A DNA stretch of 64,000 nt, from positions 1-64,000 of the forward strand of contig CANDNA010000004.1 of NCBI GenBank assembly GCA_947385955.1, read 5' to 3'. The translations under genes and the position numbers were made by a program. Of this stretch, positions 1 through 8,719 are shown piece by piece. The stretch comes from an uncultured Clostridia bacterium. Its GTDB lineage: Bacteria; Bacillota; Clostridia; Lachnospirales; Lachnospiraceae. Numbering within the stretch: the stretch's first letter is position 1; every line of letters starts with the position of its first letter. The notes beneath the pieces were generated by a model. That model made no database searches and was not told the DNA's origin. It saw only the letters and a list, made by a program, of their open reading frames with translations.

Positions 1-1614
1 TTCTGTGGTATACCTGGCCTGTTTCATACTTCGCAGAGCCAGGCGGCTGATCAGCGCTTCTTCGGGTGTATCCATAATCCTTCCCAGGAGCTTCTGCAGT
101 TCCTTGGGATGGATCTCATCCTGTGTCATCTTAATGGAATAGCCAAAATTCCGGATAAAAGCCGACAGTGTTTCCATCTTTTCCGGATCCGGGTTGTCAT
201 GCGTCCTGTAAACAAAAGGAAGTTCCTGCCAGTAAAAATGCTGTGCCACTGTCTCATTGGCAATCAGCATAAAATCCTCGATCAATTTTGTAGCCGTATT
301 TCTTTCGTAAGGTCTGATTTCCAGAGGCTCTCCCTCCGGTGACAGGAGTATTTTGGTTTCCGGAAAATCAAAATCTATGGAGCCCCTCTGCTTTCTCTTC
401 TGTCTCAGCACAGCGGACAACGCCGCCATTTGTATCAGCATGGGAACCATCTCCCGGCAGGACTCCAGCAGCTCTTTGTCCTGATCTTCCAGTATTTTCT
501 TTACCTGTGTATAAGACATACGCCGGTTTACGTGGATCACCGTTTCCGCAATCTGATAATCCAGCATGGTTCCGTTTTCGTCTATTTTCATCAGACAGCT
601 CAGCGCCAGCCTGTCCTCACCTGCATTCAGGGAGCAGATCCCATTGGAAAGCGCCTGCGGCAGCATAGGAATCACCCGGTCCACCAGATAGACGCTGGTT
701 CCCCGTTTCAGGGCCTCTCTGTCCAGTGCGGAATTTTCCTGTACATAATTGGTCACATCCGCAATGTGTACGCCCAGGCGGTAAACATTACCATCCATAG
801 AAAGACTGACCGCATCATCCAGATCTTTGGCATCTTCCCCGTCAATGGTAATCATATCCACATGTCGCAGGTCCAGCCTGCCTGCCATATCGGCCTCCGA
901 TACCGGGCGGCTGACGCGCTCCGCCTGATTCAGCACCCGTTCTGGAAATTCCATCGGCAGGTCATACCCTTTTACAATGGACAGAATATCCACTCCCGGC
1001 TCCCAGGCATGTCCCAATATCTCTGTCACAATCCCTTCCGGACTTTTTCCGTTTTCGCCGTAGTCTGTAATCTCCACTACCACTTTATGCCCGTCCACTG
1101 CCCCTTTAGAACGCTCTCCTGGCACAAAAATATCCTGTTTGATTCTGACATCGTCCGGCAGCACAAAGCCAAATGTACCATTGTTCTGGAAGGTGCCTAC
1201 AATCTGACGCACACTCCGCTCCAGCACTTTAACCACCTCAGCCTCCTGCCGTCTGCCTCTTCTGCCCGGCAGCAGCAGGACCTGCACCGTATCTCCCGGA
1301 AACGCATTCCCGACCCTGGACTCGGGAATAAACAGGTCCTCCTCCTGGCCTTCCACTTCCAGAAAGCCAAATCCCCTTTGATTTCCGATAAAGGTGCCTG
1401 TCACATAACGAGCCTCCGGCTTTTTATACCGTCCTCTTTTGGTGATCTCCAGTTTTCCTTCTGCCAGAAGCTCATCCAGAACCTCTTTCAACTCCTCCCG
1501 GTCCTCTCTGGCCACCTGCAGAAAAACAGCCAGCTCCTTCTCTTTCATCGGCACATAGCACTGATCTTCCATCAACTCGCATATTAACTTTTTTCGTGTA
1601 TCCTTTTGATTCAT
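1..1614 (-). CDS. rnr: Ribonuclease R (VacB/RNase II family), 3' end cut by the window edge
   Basis: Processive 3'-to-5' exoribonuclease that degrades structured RNA in the cytoplasm. The visible 538 codons start at ATG 1614 (MNQKDTRKKLICELMEDQ). They contain an N-terminal winged-helix region, cold-shock-like OB segments (GNQRGFGFLEVEGQEEDLFI) and the RNB catalytic domain. The metal-binding aspartate motif reads IDGEDAKDLDDAVSL, and YRTHDNPDPEKM is the later conserved RNB block. The frame is still open at base 1, so the end of the RNB domain and the C-terminal S1 domain lie outside. Gene order eno-secG-rnr is common in Firmicutes. The ribosome site upstream (GAAAGTG) is weak. A repeat element and the secG terminator separate it from secG, so rnr may depend on read-through. 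Confidence 0.95.
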   Translation of the reverse strand, partial: MNQKDTRKKLICELMEDQCYVPMKEKELAVFLQVAREDREELKEVLDELLAEGKLEITKRGRYKKPEARYVTGTFIGNQRGFGFLEVEGQEEDLFIPESRVGNAFPGDTVQVLLLPGRRGRRQEAEVVKVLERSVRQIVGTFQNNGTFGFVLPDDVRIKQDIFVPGERSKGAVDGHKVVVEITDYGENGKSPEGIVTEILGHAWEPGVDILSIVKGYDLPMEFPERVLNQAERVSRPVSEADMAGRLDLRHVDMITIDGEDAKDLDDAVSLSMDGNVYRLGVHIADVTNYVQENSALDREALKRGTSVYLVDRVIPMLPQALSNGICSLNAGEDRLALSCLMKIDENGTMLDYQIAETVIHVNRRMSYTQVKKILEDQDKELLESCREMVPMLIQMAALSAVLRQKRKQRGSIDFDFPETKILLSPEGEPLEIRPYERNTATKLIEDFMLIANETVAQHFYWQELPFVYRTHDNPDPEKMETLSAFIRNFGYSIKMTQDEIHPKELQKLLGRIMDTPEEALISRLALRSMKQARYTTE

Positions 1615-1641
1615 ACCATTCACTTTCTATCATTTCTATCA

Positions 1642-1755
1642 GAATTTCCTGTATAAGAATCCTGTGGACAGGATTCTGCGCCTGCGGCAGGTCGCTTCAG
1701 CGATATATATCCGAACTGCCGCAGTGCGATTCATTTTTTGTTATACAGGAAATTC
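1642..1755. repeat. MITE-like or palindromic intergenic element with 15-bp terminal inverted repeats
   Basis: The left end GAATTTCCTGTATAA (1642-1656) is matched exactly, in inverted orientation, at 1741-1755. Inside are a further inverted repeat (AGAATCCTG/CAGGATTCT, 1656-1677) and a CTGCGGCAG/CTGCCGCAG pair. A third copy of the end sequence lies at 1761-1773, so bases 1734-1754 and 1761-1781 form a perfect 21-bp stem around a 6-base loop. It holds no ORF. The structure suits a miniature inverted-repeat element or a folded RNA element between secG and rnr. I cannot see whether copies exist elsewhere in the genome. Confidence 0.6.
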
Positions 1756-1775
1756 CACAAAATTTCCTGTATAAC

Positions 1776-1803
1776 AAAAAACACTCTTTTGCAAGAGTGT
1801 TTT
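1776..1803 (-). terminator. Intrinsic terminator after secG
   Basis: On the minus strand the stem AAACACTCTT/AAGAGTGTTT closes a 4-base loop and runs into a T-rich stretch. It lies 6 bases beyond the secG stop. Its T-tract merges with the 21-bp stem of the adjoining repeat element, so the two structures may compete. Confidence 0.75.
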
Positions 1804-1808
1804 CAGTC

Positions 1809-2048
1809 TTAAAAGAAACGTGTATTCAAAACTGCCGCAAGTACAAAGAACAACACAGCCAACACCTTCGTCAGCTTGACCAGCGTCCCTTCCATAGAAC
1901 GTCCCTTGTTCTTGCCCCAATACGTTTCTGCCGCTCCGCTGATGGCTCCCAGCCCTGCGGATTTACCTTCCTGCATCAATACAAGTACTGCCAATATCAG
2001 TGAAACAATAATAAACACAATTAAAAGAATGGTTCTTACTGCGCTCAT
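1809..2048 (-). CDS. secG: Preprotein translocase subunit SecG
   Basis: Small membrane subunit of the SecYEG channel. The 79-residue product has two hydrophobic segments (about residues 4-25 and 55-75) joined by the typical glycine-rich loop GKSAGLGAISGAAETYWGKNKGRS. I chose ATG 2048 (MSAVRTILL) because the ribosome site GGAGGTG sits just before it; the longer in-frame start at 2069 would place that site inside the coding region. It lies 86 bases downstream of eno with no clear terminator between, so the two are probably co-transcribed. Confidence 0.95.
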   Translation of the reverse strand: MSAVRTILLIVFIIVSLILAVLVLMQEGKSAGLGAISGAAETYWGKNKGRSMEGTLVKLTKVLAVLFFVLAAVLNTRFF

Positions 2049-2134
2049 TCTTACACCTCCTAATGTCAAACAAGCATTATCTTATCATATGAAGGAAGGA
2101 ATTTCAAGCCCTTTTCCAAATATTATCAGCCTCT

Positions 2135-3460
2135 TTAATCCTGTGTTTTCTGAAAAGGACCCGTATATCTTGCGTCCGCACCAATCTCTTCTTCAATCCG
2201 AAGGAGCTGGTTATATTTTGCCACTCTGTCGCTCCGGCAGGGTGCGCCGGTCTTAATCTGCCCTGCGTTCACCGCCACAGCCAGATCCGCAATAAAGGTA
2301 TCCTCTGTCTCACCGGAGCGATGAGAAATGACAGCACGATATGCGTTTTTATGAGCCATTTCAATGGCTTCCATAGCCTCCGATACCGTACCGATCTGGT
2401 TTACCTTTACCAGAATCGCATTGGCCACTCCCAGTTTGATACCTGCTTCCAGACGCTTGGTATTGGTGACAAACAGATCGTCCCCCACCAGCTGCACCTT
2501 CTTTCCGATGCGTTTTGTCATTTCCTGCCAGCCGTCCCAGTCATCTTCTGCCAGCCCGTCCTCAATGGAGGCAATGGGGAATCTGGCAATCAAATCTTCA
2601 TAACAGGCAATCATCTCCTGCGTATCTCTTACCACCTCACTGCCGGTCAGCCTGCTTTCACCCGGGAAATGATACATTCCTGTTTTTTCATTGTACAACT
2701 CACTGCTTGCCACATCCAATGCAATTTTAATATCATCGCCCGGACGATAGCCTGCTGCCTCTATCGCTTCCACAATCAGAGACAGCACAGCCCCGGCATC
2801 GGGCAGATCGGGAGCAAAGCCGCCCTCATCCCCCACTCCTGTGGACAGTTCTTTATGGTTCAGAATCTTTTTCAGATTATGGTAGATTTCCGCACAGATA
2901 CGCAGCGCTTCCCGGAAACTCTCCGCCTTTACCGGCATAATCATAAATTCCTGAAAATCCACGGTATTGAATGCATGCTTGCCGCCGTTTAAAATATTCA
3001 TCATCGGAACCGGCATCAGCTTCGTATGCACACCGCCCAAATACTGATACAAAGGAATCCGAAGGGAAGCGGCCGCAGCTCTGGCCACTGCCATAGACAC
3101 TGCCAGAATCGCATTGGCGCCCAGATGCCCTTTGTTATCCGTCCCGTCCGCTTCCAGCATCAGATGATCTATTTCCAACTGGTTCAGGCCATTGCGGCCC
3201 ATGATTTTTTCTTTGATTTCCGTATTGATATGCTGCACTGCCCTGGTGGTTCCCAGACCGAAATACCTCGGCTCCCCATCGCGCAGTTCCACTGCCTCAA
3301 ATTTGCCTGTGCTGGCGCCGGAAGGTACCGCGGCACTGCCCGCATACCGCTCTTTCGTAATCGTATCCGTCAGCGTCACTTCCGCTTCCACAGTGGGATT
3401 CCCCCTGGAATCCAGTATTTCTCTCCCATGCACATCTGTGATTTCCATATATCGTTTCAT
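2135..3460 (-). CDS. eno: Enolase (phosphopyruvate hydratase)
   Basis: Interconverts 2-phosphoglycerate and phosphoenolpyruvate in glycolysis; cytoplasmic. The 441 residues cover the full family length, with the N-terminal motif [24 protein letters not shown], the metal ligands in [12 protein letters not shown] and [14 protein letters not shown], and the signature [13 protein letters not shown] followed by SHRSGETED. The start is ATG 3460 with GGAGG 8 bases upstream. It is the terminal glycolytic gene of a scattered set here (gap, pgk, tpiA and gpmI lie further right on the same strand). The leader, about 3470-3600, has an AT-rich stretch with a weak TATAAA but no convincing -35 box. Confidence 0.98.
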   Translation of the reverse strand: MKRYMEITDVHGREILDSRGNPTVEAEVTLTDTITKERYAGSAAVPSGASTGKFEAVELRDGEPRYFGLGTTRAVQHINTEIKEKIMGRNGLNQLEIDHLMLEADGTDNKGHLGANAILAVSMAVARAAAASLRIPLYQYLGGVHTKLMPVPMMNILNGGKHAFNTVDFQEFMIMPVKAESFREALRICAEIYHNLKKILNHKELSTGVGDEGGFAPDLPDAGAVLSLIVEAIEAAGYRPGDDIKIALDVASSELYNEKTGMYHFPGESRLTGSEVVRDTQEMIACYEDLIARFPIASIEDGLAEDDWDGWQEMTKRIGKKVQLVGDDLFVTNTKRLEAGIKLGVANAILVKVNQIGTVSEAMEAIEMAHKNAYRAVISHRSGETEDTFIADLAVAVNAGQIKTGAPCRSDRVAKYNQLLRIEEEIGADARYTGPFQKTQD

Positions 3461-3616
3461 GGCATACCTCCAAAATCATATTTATTTAGAAGTATGTCCG
3501 GGAGAGGAAATTTTATCCTATGGAAGGGAATTTTATAATAAGATCTTAAAATACCACGAAAACAACAGAAAAACTACTGATAAATAACAAGGATATACAG
3601 AACAAGAACTATTTTC

Positions 3617-4279
3617 TCAAATGGTCAAATATTCCTGATTTACAATATAAGATTCATAGCAATCAATTATATAAGTACTCAATTCATCTATGCAGCTACG
3701 TCGCTTTTCCAGATCTGCTATTGTATAATTTCTTCCAATTTCCTGAGGAAGCATATCACCGTGCGCTATGTAATTTCTAAATTGCACAAGTTCATCCAAA
3801 TATCCCTGTATTTCAAGACGTGGAAAAACAGGATGCGGATTTCCAAAACTTTTATATAGACTTTCCAATTGGCCTTTCCTTATATTTTTACCATCTGTAG
3901 GAAAGAGCGTTTCCAAAATATACAGTCTTTCATCCTGTTTCAATTTCTCACTGATATCCCATCGCCTTGGCCACTTTTTTGTTTCTCCCACACCATACAG
4001 CGCATCATATTCCGGGCTTAATATCATCGACAACAGTTCCCATTTACATTCACTGATTTTAACGCCGGATGCATTCAATTCATCAATCGTACGCCTTACT
4101 GTCTTAGTCACCAACATTTCAAAAATTCCATAAAGATATACAAAAAACAGACCTTTTAAAGAATTCTGAAATTCATCTGGTATAGCCGGAGGAGGCAATA
4201 TATTTCGATCAATCTCATTCAAATACAGCCTGACCTTCATAAGTTTTTCCGTTGCCTCTTGTTTAATGTCCTCAAACAT
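3617..4279 (-). CDS. HEPN-domain nuclease-like protein (MAE_28990/MAE_18760-like family)
   Basis: 220 residues, mostly helical by composition. The C-terminal half holds FRNYIAHGD, which fits the R-x4-H catalytic motif of HEPN ribonucleases. The N-terminal half (SLKGLFFVYLYGIFEMLVTKTV) resembles the family that NCBI names MAE_28990/MAE_18760 HEPN-like nucleases; that assignment is from memory. The gene starts 2 bases after the TAA of the DUF262 gene, so the two are translationally coupled. HEPN proteins commonly act as RNA-cutting toxins in defence or toxin-antitoxin systems. Composition is AT-rich: one sampled 60-base line is 35% GC against 50% in gpmI. Function as a defence effector is inference. 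Confidence 0.8.
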   Translation of the reverse strand: MFEDIKQEATEKLMKVRLYLNEIDRNILPPPAIPDEFQNSLKGLFFVYLYGIFEMLVTKTVRRTIDELNASGVKISECKWELLSMILSPEYDALYGVGETKKWPRRWDISEKLKQDERLYILETLFPTDGKNIRKGQLESLYKSFGNPHPVFPRLEIQGYLDELVQFRNYIAHGDMLPQEIGRNYTIADLEKRRSCIDELSTYIIDCYESYIVNQEYLTI

Positions 4280-4281
4280 GA

Positions 4282-5322
4282 TTATCTTTCAAACCTTTCC
4301 CGGCAGTAATTGATTCTTCCCGCAACCTTTTTTCTGGAGTTTGTTGCACCTGTTGTAAACCTGACCAGCTCACTGTCTTTGATCCATTCCTGTACCCCAT
4401 TGGTATTGATTTTTCCCTTATGTAGATATGCCAATGCAGCACCAACTGTTATTGCCTCAAATAAGTTCTGAGGCGTTACTCCATGCTTCACAATTCCATT
4501 GGGAAATGCCTCTGCCAATGCCGCGAAAACAGCTTTGAATATTTTTTCTCCCTGCTCAAACTGAAATCTTTTGCTTGCACTTTCCATATACTCATTTAAG
4601 AAATCCACTACACTGTGTTCAAAATTTTCATAATTGTTAAGATAAGCAAAAAAACGCAGAACCATTTCCTCTTTGGTACCATCGGATTGCTGTAATTTTG
4701 TTAATTTTATACAGGAGATAAAGTTCTTATCTTTTGCAAGTTCCTGTATGAACTGGTTAAATTCTCCTCTGTATACGCAACTTCGGATCTCCTGATCCGT
4801 TAATATCACACCACCCCGATTCAACCGTTCAAACAAATCAAAGCGAACGCTTTTATCACTTTTGTCTGTCAAAGAAATTGTCTTAATCACAGACATTTTA
4901 AAAGATAATTGAACCTGTAATGGTAAATCATCAAAGGTCAGGCCATTGAACTCTGTTATTTTTTTTAATCCTGTAAGTGTTAATTTATCTTTACAGCAAA
5001 TAACAGATTGCTGTTCCTGCGTACCTGCAAAATGAATGATCGTACTGATCCTCTGTACCCCATCAATCAATTCCCAGTTTCCCTCTCTTCCATTGGTTGC
5101 CATAAAAAGACTGGGAATGGGAAGTCCCAAAAAAATAGATTCTACAAGACTGGACTGCCGTTCCTCATCCCACCTGAACTGTCTTTGATATTCCGGTGCA
5201 ATATCTATTACTTTATCTGTGGCCACCAATGAAATCAATTCTTTTACAGAAAAATCATAGGAATTGAAATCCACCTTCTTTTTTTGCTCCATTAACTGTG
5301 CATACAAATCTTTTTTGCTCAT
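4282..5322 (-). CDS. DUF262-domain protein (GmrSD N-terminal / ParB-like fold), partner of a HEPN protein
   Basis: 346 residues. The N-terminal DUF262 domain shows APEYQRQFRWDEERQSSLV and ELIDGVQRISTI, the counterparts of the family's YQR-W and DGQQR motifs. In GmrSD enzymes this domain binds and hydrolyses nucleotides. There is no C-terminal DUF1524 HNH nuclease, so this is not a complete GmrSD restriction enzyme; the nuclease role may be supplied by the adjoining HEPN protein. I chose ATG 5322 (MSKKDLYAQL) because AGGGGTGGTGAT precedes it; an ATG at 5340 lacks a site. The gene is as AT-rich as its partner, which suggests acquisition as a unit. Confidence 0.88.
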   Translation of the reverse strand: MSKKDLYAQLMEQKKKVDFNSYDFSVKELISLVATDKVIDIAPEYQRQFRWDEERQSSLVESIFLGLPIPSLFMATNGREGNWELIDGVQRISTIIHFAGTQEQQSVICCKDKLTLTGLKKITEFNGLTFDDLPLQVQLSFKMSVIKTISLTDKSDKSVRFDLFERLNRGGVILTDQEIRSCVYRGEFNQFIQELAKDKNFISCIKLTKLQQSDGTKEEMVLRFFAYLNNYENFEHSVVDFLNEYMESASKRFQFEQGEKIFKAVFAALAEAFPNGIVKHGVTPQNLFEAITVGAALAYLHKGKINTNGVQEWIKDSELVRFTTGATNSRKKVAGRINYCRERFER

Positions 5323-5340
5323 ATCACCACCCCTTTTCAC

Positions 5341-5554
5341 GTGTTTTTATATCATTGCCGTCCATCGGACGTACCGACATACTCTTTCTGATAACTCTCA
5401 TTACGTTATCAACTCCGTACATAATAACCATACCATCCGATACTATAATATTTTTTTACATTATACCATCAAGTCATATTTATTACATGTATTTTTAAAT
5501 TATTTTACATTCTGTATGAACTGCCTTTCACACTTCCTTTCTCATAATGCAAAA
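5341..5554. promoter_or_regulatory. AT-rich upstream region of the DUF262/HEPN pair
   Basis: No gene is seen here. On the minus strand an extended -10 (TGGTATAAT) occurs near 5460-5470 without a good -35. Closer to the gene, an inverted repeat TGATAAC/GTTATCA with a 9-base spacer lies at 5389-5411 and a short GTCC-N3-GGAC repeat lies near 5360-5370. These could be operator sites for self-regulation, but the evidence is only symmetry. Confidence 0.35.
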
Positions 5555-5594
5555 CCGGAGTATGGCAAAATAATACATTTCCTGCCAACTCCGG
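5551..5594 (-). terminator. Intrinsic terminator of the GntR/ABC operon
   Basis: The arms CCGGAGT (5555-5561) and ACTCCGG (5588-5594), extended by TGGCA/TGCCA, form a strong stem. On the minus strand it is followed by TTTT at 5551-5554. It lies about 50 bases beyond the stop of the permease gene. Confidence 0.7.
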
Positions 5595-5646
5595 CTTTCT
5601 CCATAAAATATTTTTCTTTTGTTTTTCCGCCGGTACTTTCCCTTAC

Positions 5647-7842
5647 CTAAAAATTATAAAACTCTCCCGCCGGTACTGCCGTATCCACCGGCACTCTGAC
5701 CGGGTCGCCGTCCTGCTGATACACGGTCCTTTCTTTTACAAAGTCAGGGATCTCATCCGCCAGCATATAAAATGAACTGGAATAGCTTTCTCCACGTCCC
5801 ATCCCGCTTTTGTAAATCACTGTCACATAATAATCGTTGTCCACCTTTTTGTCCGGAAGCCAGTAAGATGTGAAGCTGTCAGGATAAAGCGCCTTTGCGA
5901 TTTCTTCCATCTCTTTCGGATCATCAAACCCTTTTTCCACTGTGAAGCTGGAATAGCTGAAACTGATCTCCGGGTCATAAACATCCTGCTGTGCATATTC
6001 ATCAAATATTTTGCTGTTGCTGTTTCTGACTATGATCTGTTCCACCTCATCCAGATTCAGGTATCCTCCCCGGTAACAGTCATCCCGCTCCAACAGTGCA
6101 ATTGTATTGGTAAAAGACGGATAAACAGGATAGGAACCGTGCACATAAACGCCGTCCTCTATACATTCCAGAGTAATGTCCCCCATCACCAGTTCTTCCA
6201 TCATTGTGGTAAAGTTAAAATGCTCCAGATCCTTCCGATAGGCATCCTTCAGCTCTTCCAATGTAAATTCAGATACCGCCTTATCGCCATCTCCATTGTT
6301 ATAATACAGGTGCGCCCTGCTGCCAAGCTCCATAACAGGCTCATTATAGATTGCATTGAATCCTTTCTGATATGCCTCATCCGATATTATTTCATCCAGA
6401 AGCGCGGCACACTCACGATATGGCACAGGGAATTCCCGATAAACATCTTTTCCGTTTTTCAGATGATATCTGATCACAGTATAGCGATAACACGTTTCCG
6501 TATCCTCATTTTCCATCCTGCTCTCCCAGTCCACCATATTGCCTGCTGCCAGTTCCAACACAGGAAAGACATTGGTGATGTGCATATTTTCAAACACATA
6601 CTCGTCTGCGCCTATACTGTTTAAATCCTCATCATAATAGCTGTCATAATAATCTGTAAACCGGACTGCAATATCTTCTACAGCATCCGGGTCCGGTACA
6701 TAACTGTCATATCCAAACACATCGAACCGGAACAGGCAGAAAATAACGGCTACGCAGGCTCCTGCGGCCAGCAGTGACTTCCATCCGTTTTTTACACTGC
6801 GGATATCAAAATCATAGATCACCTCAATGACGCCATGACACAGCAGAGTACCTGCCAGCATTCCGAATACCAGAAATACCCTGCTTCTTCCGGAAAGACT
6901 GTAAAAAATAATACCCCCTCCCAAACCTGCCTGGATGGTAATGAGTACTTTGATCACAGGCTTTGTCAGAGGAAATGCCATCGCTTTCCCGCACACCTCT
7001 GCCGGTTTTTTCGTATAACACCAGTAAGCAGCTATTATGGCCACAACCGCTGCCAGAGCCACCGGCCAGAGCCCCATAAAGAATCTGTCCCAGTATAGTA
7101 TCCTGCCTGTATCATATATGTATCCGTCATAAATCTCACCCATAAACCTGAAAAAACGAATCACAGGAGAAATGATATACCTGCCAAACTGTTCTGCTGT
7201 CCGATGATAAAAACTGCAGAAAAAAGTTTCCATATAACTCATCAACAGCGCCCACAGCACGCCGTCATAGAAAAACAATACGGCTGTCCCCATAACGGTC
7301 ACGATCAGGTTGCCGGTCAGCATCACTGCCAGAATCGCAATATGATAAGCCGCCAGATATAAAACCGTATTGCCCAGAAAAGCTGCCGCCGCTTCTTCCA
7401 CGGCAAGGGAAACATCGGCTCCCATCGCCTGCGCCACAAAAAAGCTGAGCAGCATATTCAACAGATACGCCAGGAAAAAGGCAAGAAACCCGTTCAGATA
7501 AATAGCTGCAAACCTTCTGCCCTTTGTTACCGGTACGCTCATATACAGATCCAGCTTTTTGCGCTGATACATATAAGAAAAGCCCTGCAACGCTGCAATC
7601 ACTGCCAGAACAACGATAAATACAGACATACCCCCTCTCAGTCCTATATACCTGGCAAATACTTTTCCCAGATAAAGCCCTGTCTGCCTGTAATTTACCA
7701 GATACATTTTTTCCATGCTCAGCAGCATTGCCGTAAATACCGGCATGGAAAAAAAGAAACCAAGAAACATTACCACAATCAGCCAGACTCTTCTTCTGGC
7801 ATTCGTCTTTATATCAACCAAGAATGATTTTTTTGATGTCAT
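5647..7842 (-). CDS. ABC transporter permease with large extracytoplasmic C-terminal domain
   Basis: 731 residues. The first half has about 8-10 hydrophobic segments (for example MFLGFFFSMPVFTAMLLS and MSVFIVVLAVIAALQGFSYM). After the last one, near residue 370, comes a long soluble region rich in Asp, Glu and Tyr that would face outside; it may match DUF6449, which I recall in similar Clostridia permeases but cannot confirm. The start at ATG 7842 has GGAGG 9 bases upstream and overlaps the ATPase gene by 29 bases. The operon order GntR-ATPase-permease resembles the B. subtilis ytr operon, which responds to cell-wall antibiotics. The substrate is unknown. Confidence 0.85.
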   Translation of the reverse strand: MTSKKSFLVDIKTNARRRVWLIVVMFLGFFFSMPVFTAMLLSMEKMYLVNYRQTGLYLGKVFARYIGLRGGMSVFIVVLAVIAALQGFSYMYQRKKLDLYMSVPVTKGRRFAAIYLNGFLAFFLAYLLNMLLSFFVAQAMGADVSLAVEEAAAAFLGNTVLYLAAYHIAILAVMLTGNLIVTVMGTAVLFFYDGVLWALLMSYMETFFCSFYHRTAEQFGRYIISPVIRFFRFMGEIYDGYIYDTGRILYWDRFFMGLWPVALAAVVAIIAAYWCYTKKPAEVCGKAMAFPLTKPVIKVLITIQAGLGGGIIFYSLSGRSRVFLVFGMLAGTLLCHGVIEVIYDFDIRSVKNGWKSLLAAGACVAVIFCLFRFDVFGYDSYVPDPDAVEDIAVRFTDYYDSYYDEDLNSIGADEYVFENMHITNVFPVLELAAGNMVDWESRMENEDTETCYRYTVIRYHLKNGKDVYREFPVPYRECAALLDEIISDEAYQKGFNAIYNEPVMELGSRAHLYYNNGDGDKAVSEFTLEELKDAYRKDLEHFNFTTMMEELVMGDITLECIEDGVYVHGSYPVYPSFTNTIALLERDDCYRGGYLNLDEVEQIIVRNSNSKIFDEYAQQDVYDPEISFSYSSFTVEKGFDDPKEMEEIAKALYPDSFTSYWLPDKKVDNDYYVTVIYKSGMGRGESYSSSFYMLADEIPDFVKERTVYQQDGDPVRVPVDTAVPAGEFYNF

Positions 7843-8719
7843 AGCCTACAACCTCCGTTTCACTGATAAAAATTTCCTCAAGGGAAAGCGGCAGCGCCTC
7901 GAAAAATATGGTGGAAATACTTCCGAAATAATTGACAATCTCCTCACGGCTGCCCCTGACCGTCAGGGTATACAGAGAACCTCTTTTTTCGGATTTGACC
8001 ATATCCAGCCCCTGAAATGCTGTTTCTTCCGACACACCCGCCTCCAGAACACACTGCACTTTCTGTATGTTGCATTTCATTTCTTCCAGCTCTCTGGAAA
8101 GCAATACACCGCCTTTATGCAGCAGTCCCACATGATCACAGATATCCTCCAGCTCTCTCAGATTATGAGAAGCAATGATCGGTGTCATCCCCCGCTCATC
8201 CATTTCCCTGGCCATCAGACTTTTGATCCCCTGACGCATCACCGGATCCAGTCCGTCAAAAGTTTCATCACAGAACAGATATTTGGTTCCGGCACAAATA
8301 CCACAGAGTATGGCAAGCTGTTTTTTCATACCTTTGGAAAAGGTTCCCACCTTTCTCCGTTTGCCCAGTCCGAAACTCTCCAGATACTCATGATACTGAT
8401 TCAGATTGAACCTGGGAAAAACACTGCTGTAATAACGTCCCATATCCTCCGGCGTGGCATTGGCAAAAAAATACGGTTCATCGGCAATAAAAAACAGCCG
8501 TTCCTTCGCTTCCACACGGTCAAATACCGGGATGCCATCCACCAGAATCTCCCCTTCATCCGGCCGGATCACACCGCTCATCATCCGCAGTACCGTGCTC
8601 TTCCCTGCACCGTTTGTGCCGATCAGCCCAAATACGCTGTCCTCTTTGATATTGATGCTGACATGGTCCACCGCCTGAATCTCTTCAAAACGTTTGCTCA
8701 CATCACGAATTTCAATCAT
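7814..8719 (-). CDS. ABC transporter ATP-binding protein
   Basis: 301-residue cytoplasmic ATPase that would power the adjoining permease. The Walker A motif is GTNGAGKST (residues about 35-43), the C-loop is FSKGMKKQL, Walker B reads YLFCDETFDGLDP with Thr replacing the usual Pro after the catalytic Glu, and the H-loop is IIASHN. About 80 residues follow the nucleotide-binding domain, as in YtrB-type ATPases. A ribosome site (AGGGGAGAAGGAG) lies directly upstream of ATG 8719. It overlaps the regulator gene by 8 bases and the permease gene by 29, so all three are probably translated from one message. Confidence 0.95.
   Translation of the reverse strand: MIEIRDVSKRFEEIQAVDHVSINIKEDSVFGLIGTNGAGKSTVLRMMSGVIRPDEGEILVDGIPVFDRVEAKERLFFIADEPYFFANATPEDMGRYYSSVFPRFNLNQYHEYLESFGLGKRRKVGTFSKGMKKQLAILCGICAGTKYLFCDETFDGLDPVMRQGIKSLMAREMDERGMTPIIASHNLRELEDICDHVGLLHKGGVLLSRELEEMKCNIQKVQCVLEAGVSEETAFQGLDMVKSEKRGSLYTLTVRGSREEIVNYFGSISTIFFEALPLSLEEIFISETEVVGYDIKKIILG

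Noticed and set aside
430-1587. Long plus-strand open frame
   Set aside because: It is antisense to rnr, lacks a ribosome site and encodes a His/Gln-rich product with no family look; rnr on the other strand has full RNB motifs.
4282-5322. Complete GmrSD type IV restriction enzyme
   Set aside because: Only the DUF262 part is present; no DUF1524 HNH motif is seen in this gene or its neighbour.
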